From Heterodera schachtii (Eukaryota > Nematoda > Chromadorea > Rhabditida > Heteroderidae): DNA of 64,000 nucleotides. The stretch spans positions 1,356,215 through 1,420,214 of the forward strand of contig SIJG01000008.1 of the NCBI GenBank assembly GCA_023374025.1, given 5' to 3'. Shown piece after piece: positions 45,179-54,738 of the stretch. Made by a program: the position numbers and the translations under genes. Positions within the stretch are counted from its first letter, which is position 1. Every line of letters starts with the position of its first letter. The notes beneath the pieces are model-generated. The model saw only the letters and a list, made by a program, of their open reading frames with translations. It ran no database searches and had not been told where the DNA came from.

Positions 45179-45765
45179 ATGGCGCAACTTCCACCAGAGG
45201 ACATCGCAACAAGCCCCACGCAGAAGGTCGTCTTCAACGTTCCGTTCGACAACTTGGCCACCTGCCGTGTGCGGGTGCGTTTGGGCGTGGTGCACGTGGC
45301 ATGCGGACTAACCTCCCCCCCCCCTTTTTCACAGGTGACCAACCCCGGGACGAAGCGCATCGGCTACAACTTCAAGACCGCCACGCGCCGCGCCAGCAGC
45401 GCCTTCAAGACCACCAAACCGAAGCGCATCAACATCATCCTGCCGCACGGCGTGCTCCGCCCAAAGAAGTCCGTCAACGTGGCCATCACCTGCGACGCCT
45501 TTGACTCCGACAACGAGGACATCGAGGGCGACCGTGTGACCATGGAGTGGACCAAAACGCGCCGGACTCAGCCGCCACCGTGTTCAAGCAGGAGTGGTTC
45601 CAGGGAGACGGGATAGTGCGCCGCAAGAACTTGCCGATCGAGTACAACGTCTGCTGGAAGGATGCTTCGTCACCTCAACATGGACATCATAGGACCCCCC
45701 ATCCCACCGTCCCAAAATTGTCATTTTGTCCCCCACATCATGTAAATTGTTGTATCTGTATGTAA
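45179..45765 (+). pseudogene. msp: Major sperm protein gene with a one-base frameshift
   Basis: Exon 1 (45179-45274) reads MAQLPPEDIATSPTQKVVF and ends CRVR. A 60-bp intron (GTGCGT...TTTTTCACAG) leads to VTNPGTKRIGYNFKT, LPHGVLRPKKSVNVAITCDA and RVTMEWTK. MSPs are small cytoskeletal proteins that polymerise in crawling nematode sperm and also act as an oocyte maturation signal. At about 45553 one base is missing from an A run; the next frame continues [19 protein letters not shown] and [11 protein letters not shown], the canonical MSP end. The frame then runs on 27 unexpected residues to a TAA at 45763. The sequence is GC-rich against AT-rich surroundings. It is a pseudogene or a homopolymer sequencing error. 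Confidence 0.88.
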
Positions 45766-45837
45766 ATTTCTGTGATCATCACTTCAAATGAATGTATATT
45801 TAAATGTTGCCTATGTAATTGTATTGTTGTTGTGCTT

Positions 45838-45843
45838 AATAAA
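45838..45843 (+). terminator. Polyadenylation signal candidate for the MSP gene
   Basis: AATAAA about 75 bp after the terminal TAA of the MSP frame. Confidence 0.45.
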
Positions 45844-46257
45844 TGCTCATTTTGCTTCGAAATTTTTAAAGTTTTTCCTTAATAAATTTTTTTAGGCTTG
45901 AAAATCTTTTGCAAAGCTGATAGAGCATGTTAAGAGCTTTCGAATGATACCAAGATTGTTGGATTTGGATGCCAAAGAAAAAGGCTATCGTGGAAAAACG
46001 AGCTGGCGCCGAAACGCGTGGGTCCCGTCTGCTTACTCCTTATAAATTCAGGTCAAAATTTTTCGTTTGGAATTCGAATGAGGTTTTTGGCCATAACTTT
46101 TTTGTAAACAGACGAATTGGAAATTTTGCAGGTTAATAGAGAATCAACAAAGCTATCGAATGATAACAAAAAAAAAAATTTAATTTTGTTGATAATGAAA
46201 AAAGTTGTTAGCAACGGCGCAGAAAGGGCCGGAGCCGAAATGGGCGGTTCCCAAAGC

Positions 46258-46714
46258 GGTAATAGTAGGGCTGGTCCCCCCCCTTTTTTTAGAAAAATTA
46301 TTTTTTGTTTTCTTAAGTCATGAAAACATGTTTCAGAGGGTTTTCGGGGTCGCTGATCACGAATCCGGCATCTATTTCGAACAATTTCGAACTCTGGGCC
46401 CGAATTCGAACAAAAAGTCGAAAATTCAAATTTTTTATTTTTCGACTTTTTGTCTAAAAATGGTTTAAAAACAAGGAAACCAATTAAAAATCATTACTTC
46501 TTCAACAAAAGATTATTTAAACCATTTTTAGACAAAAAGTCGAAAAAAAAATTTGAATTTTCGACTTTTTGTTCAAATTCGGGCCCAGAGTTCGAAATAG
46601 ATGCCGGATTCGTGATCAGCGACCCCGAAAAGCCTCTGAAACATGTTTTCATGACTTAAGAAAACAAAAAAAAAAATTCTAAAAAGGGGGGGGGGGACCA
46701 GCCCTACTATTACC
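46258..46714. repeat. Palindromic element with GTCGCTGATCACGAAT core
   Basis: GGTAATAGTAGGGCTGGTCC faces GGACCAGCCCTACTATTACC. The arms continue through CTTAAGTCATGAAAACATG, GTCGCTGATCACGAATCC and CGAATTCGAACAAAAAGTCG with near-perfect inverted partners. Non-coding. Confidence 0.85.
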
Positions 46715-46734
46715 CCCAAAGCGACTGGACAAAA

Positions 46735-46935
46735 TCCTTGTCAATTGACCACACAGTCAAACCCAATTTGGGGTTGCTTTTTGTCCAAAATTTGCTGACT
46801 AGAAAGGAGAAATGCGAGAACGGAATGGTCAAAATGTTACAATAGGAAATGGTTTCACTGCTCAAAATGCCTATTAATGAATTACATAATCTGAAGATTC
46901 ATAAAACGAATTTTGTTGGGCAACGGAAAGCTCTG
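46735..46935 (-). pseudogene. Relic of F-box-like exons 2-3
   Basis: Minus strand: PLPNKIRFMNLQIM, a GTAATT donor, then after a short intron HFDHSVLAFLLSSQQILDKK, running into an in-frame TGA. These are the end of exon 2 and start of exon 3 of the family, without the rest. A poly-A/T tract sits at the 5' break. Confidence 0.6.
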
Positions 46936-47329
46936 ATTTTTTTTTTTTTGTAATTTTCTATTTTCTTCGACCTTGCTGAATTTGATGGCCTCGAGTCGGC
47001 TGGTAGGGTAATTGCTTGGTGCCATTCAATAGGCTAACAAATTTTTCATTAATTTTTTTTAAATTTTTCTGGGTTTTTAACAAATAATTGTCTCAGCCCC
47101 CGTGATCAGCGACGAAAATATATAACTGAAAAATCAATTTTTGTTGATTTTTTTGAGCAAGTCTCAAATTTTTGTGTTTCCTACATTTTTTGCCATTTTT
47201 ATACAACCAAATTATTTACCGAAATTGAGAGGTTTTTCTGCATAAAATGCATTTGATCACTGATTTGAATTATAATTCATTTCTTCTTCCACTAATCACC
47301 ACTGTTTTGTTCGTTTGTCCGTCACTCAT

Positions 47330-47393
47330 TTGTCAGAAGAAGACGGCCCTTTTGTGATGCTTTGTCACTTTTCTTCAACCGGTGGCGGAGACC
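47330..47393 (-). pseudogene. Relic of F-box-like terminal exon
   Basis: The minus strand reads GTCTCCGCCACCGG, then a stop. It matches the start of exon 5 in copies D-F, and the 3' flank (47150-47330) also matches theirs. The upstream side is taken over by the MITE at 47401-47948. Confidence 0.45.
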
Positions 47394-47400
47394 GTGGTGA

Positions 47401-47948
47401 GTCGTTCCACAAAAAAGCTCAGTGTGGGCGGGGCGTTCCACAAAAAAAGCTCAGTGATTGATTGGTCATTTTCCGGAAGCCTATCGCATTACTTCGGGGC
47501 ACCAAAAGTGCCTGATCCGGAAGCCGGACCGGCCCGGTTAAGAACAATTTTTTATTCAGTTTTTCAAGGGGGCTATCTCCCAGGCCGGTTCCGGTTCTTG
47601 GTCCATTCACTTGGAGCCCGTCATGGGTCGGGCACATCTGCCGGAGGACTCTCAGCCTCGCCCCCGACCCTGTCGATGGCCAACCCAAGCTAAGCTTGCC
47701 GGTACCAGCGGCTTTTTTGTACAGCTCCTGAGCTCTACAAAACGGTATCAATGGCGTCCGGCTGGGTTTACTACAAATGGAGAAAATTGATGAGAAGTGA
47801 TGTGAAAAATTGAAAAATTAAAAAATTTGAAAATGACTTGCGCCCCGCCGTACATTAGTGTTAACCGGACGGCACCGTGTTTTGTGAATTGAATAATTAA
47901 ATTTATTTATTTAATTTTATCGACCACTGAGCTTTTTTGTGGAACGAC
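47401..47948. mobile_element. MITE with GTCGTTCCACAAAAAAGCTC termini
   Basis: GTCGTTCCACAAAAAAGCTC and GAGCTTTTTTGTGGAACGAC form inverted ends. The left terminal unit is repeated once just inside (CGTTCCACAAAAAAAGCTC). Internal GC-richer sequence has frames on both strands but no recognisable protein. Confidence 0.7.
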
Positions 47949-48420
47949 CTAGCACCTCCGGCGGCGCCGATAGGCACCTCCAGGAAAAATTTGTATTTTA
48001 TTGAAATTTGTTTACAGATTTTTGTCCGGATTCGTGATCGCTGATCAGCGACCCTGGAAAGCCCGGAAACATATTTTCTTGGCTTTTGAAAATAATAATT
48101 TTCTTCAAAAAGGGGGGCAACCATCGACAGTACCATCGGCAGTATTACCTTAAATTTTTCTGGATTTAACAAATATTTATCCCAGCCCTAGTGGTAAGCG
48201 ATCCCAAAATCCCTGCCTGAAAAATAATTTTTGTTTATTTTTTTGTGCAAATCTCAAAATTTATATGTTTTGTTCATTTTTTACCATTTTTATGCATACG
48301 ATTTATTATCCGAAATTGAGAGGTTTTTCATCATAAAATGCATTTGATAAATCGGTCGGTCATTCTCAATTAATTCATTTCTTCTTCTGCGACTGATCCC
48401 TGTTTTTGTTCGTTTGTCCG
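47949..48420. other. Repeat fragment and F-box copy F 3' flank
   Basis: Includes a GGCGGCGCCGATAGGCACC hairpin remnant (47959) and a GATCGCTGATCAGCGACCC core. 48230-48420 is the 3' flank shared with copies E and the 47-kb relic. Confidence 0.45.
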
Positions 48421-50103
48421 TCACTCATTTCGCCCTTTTGTGATGCTTTGTCCGGCTTCTGCTTCCACTTCTTCCGGTGGCGGAGACAATGGTCTTAATT
48501 AGGCGCAATTTAATTGTTTAAACAAATCAAATGCCATTTTTTATTGCTCACCCAATGCAATTAGTGTGACTATTAAGCCAAATGAACACATTGTCCCAAT
48601 TTTGTTCCCAATGGACCGCCGCGGTCTCCCCAATAATTTTGCATCTTTTCATTATCCAATTGTTGTCCAATTCCTTTGCTTTGACCAATGTCAGCTTTTC
48701 CTTTGTCCATTCGTTCTCCAATTCAAATGGCACCATTTGCATTGACGGCACATGAACATAAAAATGAATTTCGTAACTGACGGAAGAAATGGCATTGGCA
48801 CGGTGAAAATGCTAGAAATTTGAATAGAGGCAACCAAAATCAGTGATTTGTGGGAACCGGCCACTTTGGCGCCAGCCATTTTGGCGCCAAACGCTATAAC
48901 ATTTTTATTTCTCATCCAAATTAAATAAGCTTTATATGATTTTAAAGCGCTTGATAGTCCCTAATAGCCTGCAAAATTTCAAAAAAATTAATTGATACAC
49001 AAAAAAGTTATGGCCAAAAAACGTCAAAAAACTGACTTTTTTGGCCATTTTGGCGCCGCACGCTATCTATATCTTTTGTTAAACCGAATGTATTTTTCTA
49101 ATATTTTGCAGGCTAATAAAGAGCATTTAGGCTTATTTAATGGTATCAAGATTATTTTATTTGGTTGGATAAGAAAAAAGTTATGACACTTTAAAGTCCG
49201 CGGCGCCAAAATGGCCCGCGCCAAAGTGACCCCGACCCGTGATTTGTCGAGATTACGGCCACACCTCCTTGAAATTGTTGATCCATTCAAAGTTCCCTTG
49301 GCAATAACGCAATCGCTTCGGTTGGCCATCTTTTCTCGGAGAGTGCAACCATTTGGACAAAGCTTGGCCAGCAGAAATTGTTGGGTTTGCTACCCCAAAA
49401 GCATCACCAATCGCCTCGGGCAAAATACCAAATGAATCGATTGAATACAATTGGTTGAAATCGGTGAGAAATGTTGGCAAAATGCAACGAAGCAAATTGT
49501 CCAAATCTTCACCATTGTAAAAGCGCAACTGGCGAATGTTTGCCGAAAAAACGGGCCAAATTTCACGAACAAAAATGTCCCAAATCCGCTGGCCATCCGT
49601 GGTTTGTGAAGAAGGAATCAACAACTGTAAATTGGTGCCTCTTTTGTCGAAAATTTGGTGATTTAAACGAAGAAAAGCAATAACGGAGTGATCAATGTAC
49701 CTAAAAATTGAATGAATGCTTTTTAGTGTCATAGCTCTGGTTTTTAATTACATAATCTGAAGGCGCTTAAAACGGATTTTGCTGGGCAACGGACGGTCGG
49801 CCAACGGAAATGGCACAAATCCGTCATCGAACCGTACAGACAGTTTCGGTTCTGGTCCTTTGCCCTTGTGAATTTCGATTGGTCTCCAAATTGTCAATTC
49901 TCTTTTGCCATCAAAATGTTTGTCCACCAACGCATTGAAACGTGGCGAAAGAAGTGCCAATTTGAGGCCGAGTTGAGGACGGTCAAAACAGGGCAAAATG
50001 TCCATCCAAACGTCGTTGCAAAGCCAACTGAAAATGGGAAAACAGTTTAGTTAAATAAATGAGGAATTTATGGCCTTTAAAAAATGCCTTACCGTCGGTT
50101 CAT
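48421..50103 (-). CDS. F-box-like protein, copy F (351 aa, five exons)
   Basis: Exons 50093-50103, 49752-50027, 49265-49700, 48552-48811 and 48421-48493 join in phases 2, 2, 0, 2 to 351 codons plus TGA. MNRR is followed by WLCNDVWMDILPCFDRPQLG, the F-box-like segment. Exon 3 has WDIFVREIWPVFSANIRQLR, LPTFLTDFNQLYSI and SPRKDGQPKRLRYCQGNFEW. Exon 4 has VPFELENEWTKEKLTLVK and IMKRCKIIGE. The tail ends ITKGRNE as in copy D. Intron 3 is enlarged by a palindrome (48862-49228). The coding frame is intact, but the upstream TATA block of copies C-E is cut off at 50178 by a repeat, so expression may differ or be lost. Confidence 0.84.
48862..49228. repeat. Palindromic element with GGCGCCAAA ends, in intron 3 of copy F
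   Basis: CACTTTGGCGCCAGCCATTT faces ATGGCCCGCGCCAAAGTG. The arms hold CTTATCCAACC/ATTAAATAAGC-type sequence and TATTAGCCTGCAAAAT with inverted partners. It shares its layout with the TTGGTATCATTCGAAA palindromes but has a diverged core. Confidence 0.75.
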
Positions 50104-52268
50104 TTTTGGCAATTAGCACAATTTGCTGCTGAATTCAGAATGATGTCACACAAATAGCAGAAGATTAATTGCGTTGGGTAAAGCCTGGATTACCGTATAT
50201 TCTCTAATTAAGGATTTTTAATGACTAGGGCCGCGACTTTTAGTGATGAATATGGCTTCTTTTTTTAGGCACAAAAAATTGCGAAAACTTAAAAATTGGT
50301 GTCCCAACGAAAAAAATGGTAAAATTTGTCGGGTATTTTTTCTAGGCTTAAAAATGAGCTAATCACGAATCTGAGCTCAGATTTTGAAAATCATTGATTT
50401 CTATCTAAGATTTTTTGTCAACTACTTGGTTTTTTTCGATTTTAAATTATTTTTAAAAAAGTTTAGCAATGAATTTGGATCACGAATCTAAGCTCTGATT
50501 ATGCATGAACCTTCATTTTGTCTATGAGTTTCATCAAGTGTCATAAAAAATTGTACTTGTACAGTTTGTTTACACACCATAGAACATTTTTTAAATTTTA
50601 ATGACAAAAACATGTTTCAAGGAGTATTCGGAGTCGCTGATCACTAGAGATCGGATTTTGAAGCAAATGCCTCTTTTTTCGTATTAATTTCGACATATTA
50701 AGCATAAATAAAAATAACACATTTTCCATTTGTTTTGAAGCTTCTACGCTGACTTTTATTATGCCTTTTTTTTTTTTTGCCTTTTTTGGGATTTTCTTGC
50801 ATTAAATGCCATTTTTGATCAGTGCATTTTTTAAGCCTAGAAAAAATATCCGACAAATTTTTAACATTTTTTTCGTCGGGACACCAATTGTTAGTGATTG
50901 CCCCCTTTTTGATGGCTTTTTTTTATAACGACTAGAGCTCGGCCTGGACCTGCTGGATCTAGGCCTGGATTTTTTTTGGTCATACACAATTTTCTTAAAA
51001 CTTAAAGAAATTTTTTGAAATTTTGCATGCTAGTAAAAAAACATCCAAGGCTATCGAATGGTATAAGGAATTAAAAATTTGGTTGATTATAAGCAAAGTT
51101 ATATGAAAAAATTGTTTTAATTGATAGTTTTTTGACTAACATCATAGCACCGAAGAAAAGGCGAGCAGAAAAAGGGAACGCAACAGAAAAAAAGAGGACC
51201 AGCAAAGAGAATAGTAATTGAAAATGATGACCATTTGCCGGGCATTTTACCTTATCCTCCACCAACAAATCAATCAATCAAATAAATCAATTGGACGGAT
51301 AATTTTTATTAGAAATTTTCTTTGTTAACCAAATCCAAAATTTATTGGTAGCAAATATGGAGAAACGAGGGAAGAGAAGGAAAAGATGGATGAAAATAGC
51401 ATTGGGGAAGGAGGAGAATAAAGACAACACACCAAAATTGCATATTTTGAAGTTTTGCTTGTGAAAAAGCCGAGCTTATTTGTTAGCATAAGCTCTTTCG
51501 AAGGACCCCTCAAATGTTCAGAATTTATAAAAAAATTTCAAAAACAATCATAAAAAACACGGCTAACGAAAAAATGTGTAGCAAAAAAAAAAGGGGAACC
51601 ACCCCTATTAGCCTATAAAATTTCGAAAAACTTGTATGGCCAAAAAGATTGGCATTATGGTAATATCAGCAATCGCATTTTAAACTCATAAAAATCCATG
51701 GCATAATTTGCGAAAAAAAAAGAACTAAAATTTTACGAAAACTTTCGCTGATTTGATGGAAACCCATAAATTTTCTCAATTAATCGCTTAATTGATCGCT
51801 TATTAATCCGTCTCAATCTGTCGCTTGTCAATTAGTCTCAATCGTTGCTTAATCAATTGTTTCAATTCTTCATCTGGCTCACTTTTGAACAGCAGGTAAT
51901 TCTACTCAATAATTTTGTGTGTAACATATTGATCTCAAATCTCGATTTCAATTCGCGTTCGTGTCTCTTGTTTCGGATCAATTCTCGAATCTTGATTTCA
52001 GTCTCACAATCAGTCTGATTTTTAGTTCATTTATCGATTTCGCATTTTTTTATGATCATGTTTCTTTTTGTTCGATTTAGAGCCCGGATGTGATCAGGAT
52101 CCTGTCGGAATTTTCCCGGGCTCCCGATCATGGCTTTTTTTATAAAAATACCGAGACCGATATACCTACAAAAAACCGGGATCTGAATCCCAGCAATCTT
52201 ATCCCAACCCGATTTCCATTCCCAATCTGCTGGGGATAAATCCGGGCTTTAATTCGAAACATCACGAA
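50104..52268. other. Repeat-rich intergenic DNA
   Basis: 50193 onward carries a single end of the CCGTATATTCTCTAATTA MITE. 50222 has a TAGGGCCGCGACTTTTAGTGA end. 50700-50900 has AGGCATAAAAGTC reiterations. 51000-51110 is a half palindrome. 51350-51410 is a short copy of the charged-peptide repeat. 52078-52256 is a TAGAGCCCGG-type element. No gene identified. Confidence 0.45.
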
Positions 52269-52802
52269 ATGCCTCTGTTCATTTATCCAAGACACCAAAT
52301 TGGTTCGCCTCGACGACTGACCTTTACCCCACCGTGTCGTTCGTTGGCAAAACATTCAACTGGCTCCTCTGCTGCTGGTGGTGGACCATCAGTGCCGGCG
52401 CCAAACAATCTAAAGAAAACGCCAAATCAACAACAGAAAAAAGGAAACCGCGAATTGGGAGGAGAAGGAAGAGAAAATGGGGAGAAAAGAGAGGAAAAGG
52501 GAGAAAAAACTGAAGGAGGAAAAGAAAGTTGCATCTGAACACCAACAAACACAACAAGTTCAAGCAGTACAGCAAAACAACAGCAAAAGCAAATTTTGAT
52601 TGGTATGGAGATGAAGATAGACAACAGCAAAAATGGAGAAACAAGGGAAGGGGAGGAAAAGGAGAGAGATAGCACTGGGGAAGGAGGAGAGACGGAAGAG
52701 AAAGGGAGGAAAAGGAAAAATTCGACGGAAGGAAGAGGAGGAGAAAAGAGAGAGGAACAGCAGCAACTGACACTTTTTAAATTTGCTGGTGCTAATTGCT
52801 AA
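52269..52802 (+). CDS. Possible low-complexity charged/Gln-rich coding region
   Basis: An ATG at 52269 opens 89 codons rich in Gly, Glu, Lys and Gln (PNQQQKKGNRELGGEGREN). A following Gln-rich stretch (ASEHQQTQQVQAVQQNN) lies in another frame. 52596-52802 opens again with GEGGETEEK and KREEQQQLTLF, ending FKFAGANC. Composition and frame jumps suggest either exons with short unrecognised introns or decayed coding sequence. The third part recurs at 17680 and 51350. No domain recognised. Confidence 0.28.
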
Positions 52803-54105
52803 TGGATGTCATAAATCCCCTGTCAAAATACCCAAAATTAATTATCATATTTTTGAAAGAAAAATTCATTCATTCGACAAAAAATTTTGTATTATGCGTG
52901 GAAATAAAAACCAATTAAAACAAATTAGTAAGAAAAAGTGAGACATATAAAAGATTTGCGGTAATACTGCCGATCGTTCCCCTCCCCCTTTGGGAGAAAT
53001 TTTTCTGTTTTAAAAAGTCGTGGAACGGGTTTAAGTATGGGGATTTTCAGGGTCACTGATCACGAATCTAACATTCACTTTGTTGATCCATTTTGAATCC
53101 TGGACCTCAAATGGGACAAAAAGTCGAAAATTCCAATTTTCAATAGTGACAAAACATTGCAAAATAAATTTGAGTACTAGTCATCAGGGGTGTGCGAAAT
53201 TTCGTGTCGTTTTCGTGTCGTCCCCTTTTTTCGTCACTTTTTGAGTTTCGTTTTCGTGTTTTCGTTTTCGTCCGTCAGAAAATTTTCGTTTCGTTTCGTT
53301 TTCGAGTTTTAAAATTTTGAGTTTTCGTTTCGTTTTCGTCAGACGGAATTTGGACGAAAAATACGAAAAAATTTACACCCTTAAGAATGACCATTTTGGG
53401 AAAAAACAAGCAATCTAGTGGAAGTTTGTTACAGATTATCATATTTTTCTTTACAAAATTCTTGAAAATTCCAAAATTCTTCCCGACGGCGCCTGTCGGC
53501 ACCGCCGACCCCCAAAATTCTCCTAAAATTTTCAGTATTTTTTTAAATGTAGGTTTTTTGCCGGCCAAATTCTCATTTTCGCGCATGAAATTCTTTTAAA
53601 AAGACGGAAATGCAAATGTTCTTATTTTTGAGCCTAAAATCTTATTTCTTGGCCTTGATGTTCTTATTTTGAAAAATTTCCGATCGGCACCCTGAACTAG
53701 AGCCACATCAGCTTTTCCATCTAGGGCTATCGAATGATACCAAGAAAGTTGGATTTGGTTGACAATGAAAAAAGTTATAGTTCAAAAACTGCGCTGGCGC
53801 GAAAACGGCCGGTGCGAAAACGACCCCGACCGTTTGTCTGTGTGGTCTTCTGTCACTACGCCAATTTTGTGTTGTCGTAAATCGTCAAAATTCAAAAATT
53901 AATTGTATTTCTCAGGGAATTTCGGGCAAATTTCAAACAATTTGTTACAAATTGATCTAATATTTTTAGAGACCCTTAAGAAGCGACACTAAAATTTTAA
54001 AAAATTTGATGAAGATTGTAAAAAGTCATGTACGATTTTTTTTTTTTTTTTTTTACAATTTTTGTCATAACTTTTGAAAAACAATAAAATTTTCTTTGAG
54101 TTTTG
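52803..54105. other. Intergenic repeats left of the LTR element
   Basis: 53186-53697 has TTTCGTTTTCGTG reiterations, a TACACCCTTAAGAATGACC cassette and a GACGGCGCCTGTCGGCACCG hairpin (53486). 53700-53830 is half of a TTGGTATCATTCGAAA-type palindrome. No gene. Confidence 0.5.
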
Positions 54106-54492
54106 TGTGATATCATTTGGACTTCATTAATTATTTAATTTATTATGTTTGTTTTGGCGTTCCGTTTATTCAAATTGACCTTAAATGATTTGTTTTAATT
54201 TTAATTAGTGCTTATGATTGTGAAGTAAAAGTTAATTGTGTGATTGAATTATTTTTCTTCTGTGCCTAATTCTCGCCGGTTTTCAAGTTTGTTTGAAATT
54301 GTTCGTTTTGGTTATTTTTGTTGTCTTTTAATTTTGTTTTGCATAAAGCTTAATTTTATTGTTTTGATTTAATTGAGACAGGGCAAGTACATTTGACTGC
54401 TCGACAAAAATACAAATTGTTCGAATCGCTTTGCCTTTGCTTGCCAATTTGGAAAATAAAGTCAAAGCCTAATTGACCCAATTGTTTTAACT
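54106..54492 (+). repeat. 5' LTR
   Basis: Starts TGTGATATCATTTGGACTTC and ends CCCAATTGTTTTAACT just before the primer-binding site. AATTTTATTG and AATAAAGTC motifs inside could serve in 3' processing. Nearly identical to 61842-62229. Confidence 0.9.
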
Positions 54493-54510
54493 TGGCGCTC
54501 CTGGCAACAA
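54493..54510 (+). other. Primer-binding site candidate
   Basis: TGGCGCTCCTGGCAACAA directly follows the LTR. The leading TGG complements a tRNA 3' CCA end. The priming tRNA was not identified. Confidence 0.55.
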
Positions 54511-54589
54511 GGTTTGGCTCTGACGGATTATAATTTGGAAAAGGGAAAAGCGGTCGAATTATTTGTTTGGAAAATTTTGATTGGAATTT

Positions 54590-54738
54590 CTTATAACCCT
54601 CGTGTTGGGTTCTGTTCTTTTATCACCAATTGTCCTCGTGTTGGACTCTTCTTCTCGCCATAATAGTACTCGTGTTGTACTCAAAACTGCGAATATTACC
54701 ATTTTCAAACAATTTTAATTTCTCTCGTGCTGAGAAAC
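54590..54738 (+). promoter_or_regulatory. Leader with four CTCGTG(T/C)TG motifs
   Basis: CTCGTGTTGGGTTCTG, CTCGTGTTGGACTCTT, CTCGTGTTGTACTC and CTCGTGCTGAGAAAC occur between the primer-binding site and the ATG (54598, 54631, 54669, 54723), roughly 33-54 bp apart. Their role is unknown; RNA packaging or translation control is a guess. Confidence 0.5.

Noticed and set aside
45044..45504. 169-codon plus-strand frame overlapping the MSP gene
   Set aside because: It reads the MSP exons out of frame; the true frame matches the MSP family.
47382..47751. GC-richer frames on both strands inside the 47.4-kb MITE
   Set aside because: No domain, low-complexity Gly/Ser/Pro content and location inside an inverted-repeat element.
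52324..52773. 149-codon minus-strand Leu/Phe/Pro-rich frame
   Set aside because: Complement of a purine-rich low-complexity region; hydrophobicity is a by-product of pyrimidine runs.
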